Assembly: GCA_005885565.1 (NCBI GenBank)
Contig: VAXK01000163.1
Location: forward strand, 1 to 10,085
DNA from: Actinomycetota bacterium
GTDB lineage: Bacteria > Actinomycetota > Thermoleophilia > Gaiellales > Gaiellaceae
Direction of reading: 5' to 3'
DNA: 10,085 nt
Made by a program: the position numbers and the translations under genes. Positions 1 to 6,446 of this stretch are shown in pieces. The notes under the pieces were generated by a model. That model ran no database searches and had not been told where the DNA came from. It saw only the letters and a program-made list of their open reading frames with translations. The first letter of the stretch is position 1. The number at the start of each line of letters is the position of its first letter.

Positions 1-455
1 ACGCGTTCCGGGCGCTCGGGCAGTCACCGGACGGCGGAGCGCGGATCGTGGGGTGGGTCGCGGCGGCGACCGTTGCGCGCGTGGGCGGCACGGCCGCGAT
101 CGCCGCGGCGCTCGGCGTCTCGGACCCCGTGCTCGCGGCGCTGATCATCGTCCCGACGCTCGACCTGACGACGGTGATCCCGCTCACGCCGGGGAACATC
201 GGGATCGGGACCGGCACCGTCGCCGTGGCGCTCCAGGCCCGCGGCGTCGACCTGACGAAGGCGCTGACGACCGGGATCGCGCTCCAGGCGATCGAGACCG
301 CGGTGAGCATCGTCGTCGGCGCGGGCGGCGCGCTCTACCTCGCGCGGTTCGGCTCTCCCGGGACGCGCCGGCGCGCGCTCACGGCGGCGGGCGCGGCCGC
401 GGGCGTCGTCCTCGTCGCCTCGTTCAGCGCGACGGTCCTCGCCGACCTCGTCTAG
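1..455 (+). CDS. Flippase-like membrane protein, LPG_synthase_TM/UPF0104 type (C-terminal part)
   Basis: The frame is open from position 3 to the TAG at 453-455 and has no start of its own, so this is the last ~150 codons of a gene that begins before the window. The sequence holds hydrophobic segments around 57-115, 135-200, 270-345 and 385-450, with the conserved-looking stretch PLTPGNIGIGTG (about 181-216). Pro-Gly-Asn-Ile-Gly of this kind, followed by a long alanine-rich helix, is typical of the last transmembrane helices of the lysylphosphatidylglycerol synthase TM region / UPF0104 family. Members lie in the cytoplasmic membrane and are linked to lipid flipping or transfer. No MprF aminoacyl-transferase domain follows, so it looks like a stand-alone membrane domain; substrate unknown. 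The GTG at 48 is internal, not a start, because homology-like sequence continues upstream of it. Confidence 0.72.
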   Translation, partial: AFRALGQSPDGGARIVGWVAAATVARVGGTAAIAAALGVSDPVLAALIIVPTLDLTTVIPLTPGNIGIGTGTVAVALQARGVDLTKALTTGIALQAIETAVSIVVGAGGALYLARFGSPGTRRRALTAAGAAAGVVLVASFSATVLADLV

Positions 456-589
456 CTCTTCCGCCTGTGGACGAGAGTCCGTCCTCCGCGCTTGGCACGG
501 CGGGGGCAGACCCTCTGCGGGCCAGGACGGACATGACTCCAGCCCGGCGGGACTGATTCTGCGGCCGGTGGGAACCGTAAGGTACCGGC
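456..589 (+). other. Structured intergenic region / possible 5' leader of the 590-2203 gene
   Basis: These 134 nt between two plus-strand genes are rich in inverted repeats. GTCCGTCCT (477-485) pairs perfectly with AGGACGGAC (524-532); between them GCAGA/TCTGC (507-518) makes a small hairpin with a 3-nt loop. GCCGGT (564-569) pairs with ACCGGC (584-589), enclosing ACC-GTAA-GGT, and ends at the base before the GTG start at 590. The last hairpin includes the only plausible ribosome binding site (AAGG, 579-582), so folding could hide it. The first element might instead be a terminator-like structure for the upstream gene, though no T-run follows. I could not match it to a riboswitch class I know. 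Confidence 0.4.
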
Positions 590-2203
590 GTGCCTCGCAC
601 GACCCCTCTCGCGCGCGAAGCTCTCTTCTCGGCCGCGGCAGCGGCCTCGCTCGCGGCTGTGCTCGCGTGGCTCGGCCCACCGGGGAGCGACCTCGCCGCG
701 CACGCCTACCAGCGCGCCGTCTTCCTCCAGCACGGCTTCGCGCTCTGGAACAACTTCTGGTACGCGGGGCGCTACAGCTTCGTCACGTACAGCGTCCTCT
801 ACTACCCGCTCGCGGCGCTGCTCGGGATCAAGCTGCTCGCGGTGGCGACGATCGCGACCGCGGCGCTCGCGTTCGCCGTCGTCATGGGGCGCGAGTGGGG
901 CCCGACCGCGCGTTGGTCGAGCCGGACGTTCGCCGTCGTCTGGGCCGGGATCGTCCTCTCGGCGGCGTTCCCGTTCGCGCTCGGGATCGCGCTCGCGCTC
1001 CTCGCGCTCTGGACGCTCCAGGCGCGGGCGCACTGGCGTTTCGCAGCGCTCGCGGCGCTGACCCTCGCGGCGAGCCCGGTCGCGTTCCTCCTGCTCGCCC
1101 TCGTGCTCCTCGGGATCGCGCTCGACCGGCGCACGGACTGGAAGCGCCTGCTCGTGCCCGCCCTCGTGATCGGGATCGCGGGCGCCGCGGAAGTCGTTCT
1201 GTGGCGAGCGTTCCCCGACAGCGGGCGCTATCCGTTCTCCGTGGCCGAGCTCGCCGCCGCGGCGACCTTCTGCGTCTTCGGCGCGGCCCTGACGTGGCGC
1301 GTCGAGCCTGCGCGCCGCGTCCGCTTCGTCTTCGTCGTCTACATGGCGGCGTGCCTCGGCGCCTTCATCGTGCCCTCCGCCGTGGGCGAGAACATCGCGC
1401 GGCTTCGCTACGCGGCGATTCCGGTCGCCGTGCTCCTCCTCTCGCTCCGGAACTGGCGGCCGCGGCTCGTCTGCATCGGCGTGCTCGCGCTCGCCGTCTC
1501 CTGGAACGTGACGCCGCTCGCCGCGAGCTTCGCGCACGCGACCTCCGACCCCGCCGCGAGCGCCACTTACTGGACGCCGGCGATCCGCTACCTGCACCGG
1601 CACCTCGGGCCGTCGTATCGCGTCGAGGCGGTCGACACCGAGGGCCACTGGGCGGCGGTCTACCTCCCGCGGGCCGGGATCCCGCTCGCCCGCGGGTGGT
1701 TCCGGCAGGACGACTTTCCGCAGAACAAGCTCCTCTACAGCCGGCTCGGGCCGGACGCGTACCTCGCGTGGCTGCGCGGTCTCGGCGTGCGCTACGTCGT
1801 CCTGACCTCGGCGCCGGTCGACTACAGCGCGCGCGGCGAGGCGCGCCTGCTGACGAGCGGACACTCGAGGCTGCTGCCGGTCTTCTGGAGCCCTCGGATC
1901 AGGATCTTCGAGGTGCCTGATGCGCGGCGGATCGTCACCGGCCCGGGCCCGGCGGGCGTGCTCGAGCTGACGGAGACGCGCATCGGCCTACAGTTCGCCC
2001 ACCCCGGGCGCTACCGGCTCGCGGTTCGTTTCTCGCCGTACTGGCAGCCCTCGGCGGGCTGCGTCCTCCGCCGGCCGGACGGGATGGTCGAGCTCGCCGT
2101 GCCACGCGGTGGCCGGCTGCTGCTGCGCTTCGACGTGAACCCGGGCCGCGCCCTGCGCGAGGTCACGAGCCGGCGCTCGTTCTCTTGTGCGGACGTGGAC
2201 TAG
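590..2203 (+). CDS. Polytopic membrane protein, possibly GT-C-type glycosyltransferase
   Basis: A 537-residue protein in two halves. Residues ~1-312 hold about eight or nine hydrophobic segments (around 9-29, 68-98, 113-142, 150-178, 187-205, 220-235, 245-264, 273-286, 292-312). Residues ~313-537 look soluble and probably face outward. After the first helix comes GSDLAAHAY (32-40) and a tryptophan/tyrosine-rich loop, NNFWYAGRYSF (54-64). An acidic residue (D34) in the first external loop is the usual place of the catalytic Asp in GT-C enzymes using polyprenyl-phosphate sugars. The family is therefore suggested, not shown; it also resembles large uncharacterised actinobacterial membrane proteins sometimes labelled 6-pyruvoyl-tetrahydropterin synthase-related. 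GTG at 590 is chosen for the AAGG 7 nt upstream. Its stop overlaps the convergent ftsZ stop. Confidence 0.75.
   Translation: MPRTTPLAREALFSAAAAASLAAVLAWLGPPGSDLAAHAYQRAVFLQHGFALWNNFWYAGRYSFVTYSVLYYPLAALLGIKLLAVATIATAALAFAVVMGREWGPTARWSSRTFAVVWAGIVLSAAFPFALGIALALLALWTLQARAHWRFAALAALTLAASPVAFLLLALVLLGIALDRRTDWKRLLVPALVIGIAGAAEVVLWRAFPDSGRYPFSVAELAAAATFCVFGAALTWRVEPARRVRFVFVVYMAACLGAFIVPSAVGENIARLRYAAIPVAVLLLSLRNWRPRLVCIGVLALAVSWNVTPLAASFAHATSDPAASATYWTPAIRYLHRHLGPSYRVEAVDTEGHWAAVYLPRAGIPLARGWFRQDDFPQNKLLYSRLGPDAYLAWLRGLGVRYVVLTSAPVDYSARGEARLLTSGHSRLLPVFWSPRIRIFEVPDARRIVTGPGPAGVLELTETRIGLQFAHPGRYRLAVRFSPYWQPSAGCVLRRPDGMVELAVPRGGRLLLRFDVNPGRALREVTSRRSFSCADVD
2200..2203. other. Shared CTAG: overlapping convergent stop codons
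   Basis: The palindrome CTAG carries TAG for the plus-strand membrane-protein gene (2201-2203) and TAG for the minus-strand ftsZ (2202-2200). The genes therefore end tail to tail with a two-base overlap of their stop codons, and no intergenic terminator can exist here. Each transcript must run into, or end inside, the opposite gene. Confidence 0.9.
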
Positions 2204-3480
2204 GAGTCCGAAAGGAAGCTCGGCGGCTCGAGCGGGTCTTCGCGGGCCGGCGCGATCAGCCCGCGCCGCCGGTGGCCAGTGCCGAGGCCCGTCGCGACCA
2301 CGGTCACCCAGACCTGGCCCGCGAGGCGCTCGTCGATCGTGGCGCCGAAGATGATGTTCGTGTCGTCGGTCGCGGCCTGGCGGATCACCTCGGCGGCGTC
2401 GTTGACGTCGACGAGCGAGAGATCCTCCCCGCCCGCGATCGAGAGCAGGATGCCCTTCGCGCCCGCGATCTCGGTGTCGATGAGCGGTGAGCGGAGCGCC
2501 CGCTCGGCCGCTTCGCGCGCGCGGTTCTCGGTCGAGGAGAAGCCGATCCCCATCAGCGCCGTGCCGGCGCCCTTCATGATCGTGCGGACGTCGGCGAAGT
2601 CGAGGTTGATCAGGCCCGGGAGCGTGATCAGGTCGCAGATCCCCTGCACGCCCTGGCGCAGCACGTCGTCGGCGATGCGGAACGCCTCCAGCATCGACGT
2701 CGAGCGGTCGAGCACCTCGAGGAGGCGGTCGTTCGGGATCACGATCGTCGTGTCGCAGGCCTCGCGCAGCGCCTCGACGCCGTCGTCGGCCTGGCGACGG
2801 CGCCGCGTGCCCTCGAACTTGAACGGAAGCGTGACGATTCCGACCGTGAGTGCGCCGACCTCCCGCGCGATCCGGGCGACGACGGGTGTCGCTCCGGAGC
2901 CGGTGCCGCCGCCCTCGCCGGCGGTGACGAAGACCATGTCGGAGCCGCGGAGGGCGTGCTTGATCTGGTCGTAGCTCTCCTCGGCCGCCGTCCGCCCCAC
3001 CTGGGGGTCGGCGCCCGATCCGAGCCCGTGGGTGAGCTCACGCCCGATGTGGATCTTCGTCGCGGCGTCGCTCGTCTGGAGCTGTTGGATGTCGGTGTTG
3101 ACGGCGACGAACTCGACCTGGTTGATGCCGGCGTCCATCATCCGGTCGATCGCGTTCAGGCCGGCGCCGCCGACGCCGACGACGCGGATCACCGCGAGGT
3201 ACGAGGCGGTCTCGCCACGAGGCGCGCGGTGCAGGCGAGGCGGCGGCTCGGGAACGGGCTCGAGATAGCGGACGACGGGACGCTCGCGCGGCGGCGGGTC
3301 GGGCGCGGGCTCTTCGACGGGCTCGAGCGCGGGTGCGTGCTCCGCGGTCGCCTCGTCGGGGGCGGCGGGTGCCTCCGTGACGGGCTCCTCCTTCCGCGCC
3401 GCCTGCTGCTGTGCCGCCTCGGTTGCCCTGAAGAGCTCCGCGAGCGGGCCTTCACGCATGCTCGCGCGCTTGCGCGCCAT
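2200..3480 (-). CDS. ftsZ: Cell division GTPase FtsZ, atypical long N-terminus and short C-terminal linker
   Basis: FtsZ is the tubulin-like GTPase that polymerises into the cytoplasmic division ring. The core spans residues ~97-402: nucleotide-binding GVGGAGLNAID (102-112), tubulin signature GGGTGSG (190-196, usual form GGGTGTG), and the T7 loop NLDFAD (292-297) with both acidic residues that complete the GTPase site of the next subunit. Two things are unusual. About 95 residues precede the core, with a basic start, a short GPLAELFRA segment (11-19) and a Pro/Glu/Ala-rich stretch (~30-90) that looks disordered. After the core only ~14 residues separate it from LEPPSFL (417-423), which resembles the conserved tail that binds FtsA/SepF-type partners. 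Start ATG 3480 follows AAGGAGGTG with ideal spacing, inside parA. It could be the only FtsZ or a second copy; the dcw cluster is not in this window. Confidence 0.93.
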   Translation of the reverse strand: MARKRASMREGPLAELFRATEAAQQQAARKEEPVTEAPAAPDEATAEHAPALEPVEEPAPDPPPRERPVVRYLEPVPEPPPRLHRAPRGETASYLAVIRVVGVGGAGLNAIDRMMDAGINQVEFVAVNTDIQQLQTSDAATKIHIGRELTHGLGSGADPQVGRTAAEESYDQIKHALRGSDMVFVTAGEGGGTGSGATPVVARIAREVGALTVGIVTLPFKFEGTRRRRQADDGVEALREACDTTIVIPNDRLLEVLDRSTSMLEAFRIADDVLRQGVQGICDLITLPGLINLDFADVRTIMKGAGTALMGIGFSSTENRAREAAERALRSPLIDTEIAGAKGILLSIAGGEDLSLVDVNDAAEVIRQAATDDTNIIFGATIDERLAGQVWVTVVATGLGTGHRRRGLIAPAREDPLEPPSFLSDS

Positions 3481-4282
3481 CGAGCACCTCCTTCGCGAGG
3501 GATCGGTACGCCTCCGCGGCCGGGCCGGTCGGGTCGTACTTGATGATGGAGCTGCCCTTCACCGGCGCTTCTGCGTAGCGCACGGTCTTCCGGATGCGGG
3601 TCTTGAAGACGAGGTCGCCGAAGTTCTCCTCGAGGATCTCGATCGCCTCGCGCGAGTGCAGCGTCCGCGTGTCGTACATCGTCGGCAGGATCCCGCCGAT
3701 CGCGACGTGCGGGTTCAGGTTCTCGCGGATCATCGAGAGCGTGTTCTCGAGCTGCACGAGGCCGCGCAGCGAGAGGTACTCGCACTGCACCGGGACGATG
3801 ACGCTGTTCGAGGCGACGAGGGCGTTGATCGTCAGCAGCCCGAGCGAGGGCGGGGTGTCGATCAGGACGTAGTCGTACTCGGGCTTGACCGGAAGGAGCG
3901 CCTTCTCGAGCGCGCGCTCGCGGCCGATGAGGCTGGAGAGCGCGAGCTCGGCGCCGGCCAGGTCGATCGAGGACACGGCCAGGTCGACCTCGGCTTTGTG
4001 GACGATCTCCTGGATCGGCAGCCGGTGGACGAGCACGTCGAACATGGAGCGCTCGATCGTGTCCGGGTTCAGCCCCTGGCTCATCGTGAGGTTGCCCTGC
4101 GGGTCGAGGTCGACCGCGAGCACCTTCAGTCCCTGCTCGGCGAAGGCGACGGCGAGGTTGAGCGTCGTGGTCGTCTTCGCCACGCCGCCCTTCTGGTTCG
4201 CGAACGCGATGACGGTCGGCAGGCGAGCTCCTCGGGGGTGCGCCCGCAGATTCGAGCGCGGAAGTAGGCGGGCAAGCCCCAT
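3452..4282 (-). CDS. parA: ParA/Soj-family partition ATPase
   Basis: ParA ATPases bind DNA non-specifically as ATP dimers and move ParB-bound chromosomes, plasmids or other cargo. Numbering from the ATG at 4282, the deviant Walker A motif KGGVAKTT is at 31-38 with signature lysine K31 and K36, Walker A' is DLDPQGN (58-64), and Walker B is LIDTPPSLG (140-148). The C-terminal DPTGPAAEAYRSLAKEV is typical of Soj-like proteins, and length without the N-terminal tail (~256) is normal. The start is uncertain. ATG 4282 adds a basic 20-residue tail unusual for the family and has only a weak AGAG upstream. A CTG at 4222-4220 lies just before TVIAFANQKGG, has GAGGAG five bases upstream, and would give a standard ParA. 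It overlaps ftsZ by 29 nt. No parB is seen here; targets could be the chromosome or the division site. Confidence 0.93.
   Translation of the reverse strand: MGLARLLPRSNLRAHPRGARLPTVIAFANQKGGVAKTTTTLNLAVAFAEQGLKVLAVDLDPQGNLTMSQGLNPDTIERSMFDVLVHRLPIQEIVHKAEVDLAVSSIDLAGAELALSSLIGRERALEKALLPVKPEYDYVLIDTPPSLGLLTINALVASNSVIVPVQCEYLSLRGLVQLENTLSMIRENLNPHVAIGGILPTMYDTRTLHSREAIEILEENFGDLVFKTRIRKTVRYAEAPVKGSSIIKYDPTGPAAEAYRSLAKEVLDGAQAREHA
3485..3493 (-). promoter_or_regulatory. Strong Shine-Dalgarno of ftsZ inside parA
   Basis: On the minus strand AAGGAGGTG is followed by CTCG and the ATG at 3480. It is nearly complementary to the full anti-SD of 16S rRNA, with six bases between AGGAGG and the ATG. 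It lies in the last codons of parA, so ftsZ translation can start efficiently by itself as well as by coupling. It also decides the start against the internal ATG at 3459. Confidence 0.9.
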
Positions 4283-4300
4283 CGGGGCTCTGTTCGGGTC

Positions 4301-4306
4301 AGGCTA
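4301..4306 (-). promoter_or_regulatory. Possible -10 box for parA-ftsZ
   Basis: Minus-strand TAGCCT fits the actinobacterial TAnnnT -10 pattern. A transcript would start near 4294, leaving about 12 nt before the ATG at 4282 or about 70 nt before the CTG at 4222. No clear -35 is visible 16-18 nt upstream, so this is tentative. Confidence 0.3.
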
Positions 4307-4390
4307 CCAGAGTCCTTCAGGGCTCATAGGCAGGGCGTTTTCGGGCCTGTCTCGGGCGCGGCGGGGCGGGGATTCTCGGCGCTCTTTCGG

Positions 4391-4402
4391 CACCCATGGG
4401 TG
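4391..4402. promoter_or_regulatory. 12-bp perfect palindrome, possible operator
   Basis: CACCCATGGGTG is identical on both strands. It lies about 90 bp upstream of the likely parA promoter in non-coding DNA. Such a symmetric site could bind a dimeric regulator, but no second copy is seen and no regulator gene is in the window. Confidence 0.35.
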
Positions 4403-4495
4403 GGCTCGTCCTCGATACGATCGCCTCGGGGAGGAGGTTGGGGCTGCCTTGGGAACTGCCGCTCCAGCGAGAGGTCGGCCGGGCTTAGGCTCCAT

Positions 4496-4519
4496 CCGCG
4501 ACGCGCCCCGCGACGCGCC
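4496..4519. repeat. Perfect 12-bp tandem duplication
   Basis: CCGCGACGCGCC occurs twice in direct succession, ending three bases before the stop codon complement of the bicupin gene. On the bicupin transcript it gives two GGCGCGTCGCGG units immediately after the stop. It may be a slippage product; the unit contains partial self-complementarity (CGCG), so it might form weak structure in the 3' end. Confidence 0.85.
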
Positions 4520-4522
4520 GGG

Positions 4523-5479
4523 TCAGTCCTCGCCGTCCCAGTAGTCGACGTGTTCGATCCGGCCGATCAGGCCGACGCCGCGCCACGAGATCTTGCCGGA
4601 GCGCGGGTAGTAGCAGATGTCGTTCGGGTCGCGCGTCCCGTAGGCGAGGAGCTTCAGGCCGTCGAGGCCGGCACGAAACGCGTGCGCGATGCCGGTTCCC
4701 GCGGGCCGCGAGACGACGGCGCCTCGCCGCACCTCATGCTCGGACTTCTCGACGCCGTATGCAGCCTGGCGGGGTGACGGAGTCAGCTCGAGTCTGCCCG
4801 TGCCCTCGAGAACGACGAAGAGCTCCTCTTCCGCCGAATGGCAGTGGGGTGGGACGTTGAGCATCCCCGGCGGCACCGTCACGTGGTTCAGACCGCTGCG
4901 CTGGGAACCGGCCGCCCGGCCCAGCTCGCGCTGCTCGGAGGCGACGGTCGAACCATGGCGTTCGTCGGGCGAGACGTCGGCGACGTTCACGATCCGATCC
5001 GGGCGTGGGCTCGGCGGCGGCAGCTCGAGCTCGCCTGCCGCAGCCTCGCGCTCCCAGGGGTGCCGGCTGTCCGGGGAGAGGTCGATCGTCGCCCGTCCGT
5101 GCCGCATCACACCCGCCCGGGGCAGGTAGCCCATCTCGGCGTAGGCCCGCATGCCGAAGGCGAGCACGTCGAGGCCTTCCTCGCCGGCGAGGAGTGTGTG
5201 GGCGTGCTCGCTCGCCACGTGGACGAGGCAGTCGCCGGGACCGACCTCGTATGTCTCGCCTTCCTGCCACGACAACCCGGAGCCGCCGAGCACCCAGAAG
5301 ATCTCCTCTTCTTCGCCCTCGGTGTGAACCGGCCCCGAGCGCTTTCCGGGAAGGATCTCGATCCGGTTGACGCCGACCATCACCGACCCCGCGGCGTCGC
5401 CGAGCTCGCTCCAGTAGGCGGCGAGCGGCCCTTGCTCGACGAGCTCGCGCGCCGTTTCGTCCCAGTGGACAGTCGCCAC
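4523..5479 (-). CDS. Bicupin (double cupin-domain) protein
   Basis: A 318-residue protein with two cupin barrels, a cytosolic fold that usually binds one metal per barrel. The first (about 35-110) has H52 in GPVHTEGEEEE, E59, the GPGD turn (80-83) and H94, so one histidine of the normal HxH pair is replaced by E54. The second (about 195-280) has the complete set: PPHCHSAEEE with H212, H214 and E218, and H266 in AGTGIAHAF. The second barrel is thus the better candidate for an active metal site. Cupins include dioxygenases, isomerases and small-molecule sensors; the substrate cannot be told. GTG 5479 has no Shine-Dalgarno but has TATAGT six bases upstream, suggesting a leaderless message. It lies 7 nt after azlD and may also be read from that operon. 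Confidence 0.82.
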   Translation of the reverse strand: MATVHWDETARELVEQGPLAAYWSELGDAAGSVMVGVNRIEILPGKRSGPVHTEGEEEEIFWVLGGSGLSWQEGETYEVGPGDCLVHVASEHAHTLLAGEEGLDVLAFGMRAYAEMGYLPRAGVMRHGRATIDLSPDSRHPWEREAAAGELELPPPSPRPDRIVNVADVSPDERHGSTVASEQRELGRAAGSQRSGLNHVTVPPGMLNVPPHCHSAEEELFVVLEGTGRLELTPSPRQAAYGVEKSEHEVRRGAVVSRPAGTGIAHAFRAGLDGLKLLAYGTRDPNDICYYPRSGKISWRGVGLIGRIEHVDYWDGED

Positions 5480-5485
5480 GCGGCG

Positions 5486-5513
5486 ACTATAGAGCGCGGA
5501 TGGCAGCGGTCAC
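5486..5513 (-). promoter_or_regulatory. Predicted leaderless promoter of the bicupin gene
   Basis: Read on the minus strand: GTGACC (5513-5508) as a -35-like element, 16 nt spacer, TATAGT (5491-5486) as the -10, then CGCCGC and the GTG start at 5479. A -10 six bases before the start codon puts the transcription start at or next to the codon. The box overlaps the TAG stop of azlD, so the promoter is embedded in the end of that gene. Confidence 0.55.
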
Positions 5514-5792
5514 GGCGGCCGCGACAGCGACCGCGACGAGGATGGGCGCGCGCAGCCGCAGCGTCGCCGCGGCGGCCGCCACGCCGGCCAGCCGCGCGTC
5601 GACGACGACATGCCGATCGGAGGCCAGCGTCTGCGTCACGACGAGCGCGGCCAGCAGGGCAGGCGCGAGCAGCCCGACGAGCGCGCGCACGCGGGCGGGC
5701 AGCTCTCGCCCGCCGAGCAGCACAGGGCCGGCCGCCTTGAGCGCGACGGTTGCCGCGCCGATGATCACGACCGCGATCCAGACACGCGTCAT
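5487..5792 (-). CDS. azlD: AzlD-type branched-chain amino acid transport subunit
   Basis: A 101-residue, very hydrophobic protein with about four membrane segments (roughly 2-22, 36-54, 62-80, 82-100). Size and position directly after azlC are those of AzlD, the small partner that forms with AzlC an exporter of branched-chain amino acids or their analogues in the cytoplasmic membrane. The helix pattern WIAVVIIGAATVALKAAGP and the later RVRALVGLLAPALLAALV fit the AzlD family. ATG 5792 overlaps the azlC stop as ATGA, and no Shine-Dalgarno precedes it, so translation is probably coupled to azlC. The same frame is open further upstream, but that part is out of frame within azlC and is rejected. 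Confidence 0.85.
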   Translation of the reverse strand: MTRVWIAVVIIGAATVALKAAGPVLLGGRELPARVRALVGLLAPALLAALVVTQTLASDRHVVVDARLAGVAAAAATLRLRAPILVAVAVAAAVTAAIRAL

Positions 5793-6442
5793 CGCCGCCG
5801 CCAGCCGATCAGGCAGGCGGCGCTCGAGGCGACGATCGGGATCCCCGGCGGCGCCACCGGAACGAGGGCAAGGGCGATCGCCGCCGCAGCAACCGCCGCG
5901 GCGAGGGCATGCCGGCCCGCGAGCTGCGGGACGAGCAGCGCCAGGAAGAGCGCCGGGAAGGCCGCGTCGAGGCCGAGCCGCGCCGGATCGCCGAGCAAGC
6001 CTCCTCCGAGGACGCCGAGCGCCGTTCCTCCGACCCAGCAGGGATAGAGGAGCAGCCCTGCCCCGAGCAGGAGATCGCGGTCGAAGCGACCTCCGCCCCG
6101 TGCCGCGAGCGCCCACGACTCGTCCACGATCAGCTGGGACTGAACGAGACGCTTCGGCGCGGCCCCGCCGAAGAGATCGGCCACGGAGATGCTGATCGGC
6201 GCGTAACGGACGTTGAGCAGCACCGCCGCGAGGATCGCGGCCGCCGCGGTCCCGCCCGCGTGCAGGATCGATGCGGCTGCGAACTGAGCCGATCCGGCGA
6301 AGGTCGTCGCCGACATGACGATCGGCGCCACCCGGCCCATGCCCACGCTCCGCGCGAGCAAGCCGAAGGAGACTCCGAACAGGAGCACGGCGATCCCGAT
6401 CGGCATCGCTCGGCGGGCTCCGTCGCGTAGTCGTGTCGTCAT
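5789..6442 (-). CDS. azlC: AzlC-family branched-chain amino acid permease
   Basis: A 217-residue membrane protein of the AzlC family, the main subunit of the AzlCD branched-chain amino acid exporter. The family pattern is clear in AMPIGIAVLLFGVSFGLLA (12-30), TTFAGSAQFAA (46-56) and LLNVRYAPISISVA (75-88), followed by the polar region around DES (107-109) that is also conserved. Later membrane segments lie near 124-150, 157-174 and 178-211. ATG 6442 is the first start after an in-frame TGA; GGGAGGT at 6466-6460 is 17 nt away, too far for ideal use, so coupling with the preceding 72-codon gene (4-nt gap) is likely. In Bacillus subtilis azlCD is repressed by an Lrp-type regulator; none is visible here. 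Confidence 0.9.
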   Translation of the reverse strand: MTTRLRDGARRAMPIGIAVLLFGVSFGLLARSVGMGRVAPIVMSATTFAGSAQFAAASILHAGGTAAAAILAAVLLNVRYAPISISVADLFGGAAPKRLVQSQLIVDESWALAARGGGRFDRDLLLGAGLLLYPCWVGGTALGVLGGGLLGDPARLGLDAAFPALFLALLVPQLAGRHALAAAVAAAAIALALVPVAPPGIPIVASSAACLIGWRRR

Positions 6443-6446
6443 CGCG

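Larger units (their letters stand above)
4283..4522. other. 240-nt non-coding region between parA and the bicupin gene
   Basis: This stretch lies between the parA start and the bicupin stop, both on the minus strand. It is less GC-biased at third positions in every frame than the flanking genes, and a 63-codon minus-strand frame (4495-4304) lacks the GC-ending codon habit, so it is judged non-coding. It holds the probable parA -10 box, a 12-bp palindrome (4391-4402), G-rich tracts on the plus strand (4359-4374 and 4428-4454) and a tandem 12-bp duplication (4496-4519). Confidence 0.6.

Noticed and set aside
456..589. Cobalamin or other known riboswitch
   Set aside because: On both strands short pieces resemble cobalamin core words (for example GTCCCGCC on the minus strand) but the ordered consensus elements are absent.
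452..1864. Long minus-strand open frame (470 codons) opposite the 590-2203 gene
   Set aside because: Its translation is Arg/Glu/Pro-rich low-complexity typical of antisense frames in GC-rich genes; the plus-strand frame has proper membrane helices and a ribosome site.
4359..4454. G-quadruplex in the parA upstream region
   Set aside because: Runs of three to four G exist but with long, uneven loops; in DNA of this GC content such runs are expected often.
4304..4495. 63-codon minus-strand ORF between the bicupin gene and parA
   Set aside because: Third codon positions lack the strong G/C preference of all nearby genes, there is no ribosome site, and the product is Pro/Arg-rich without a domain.
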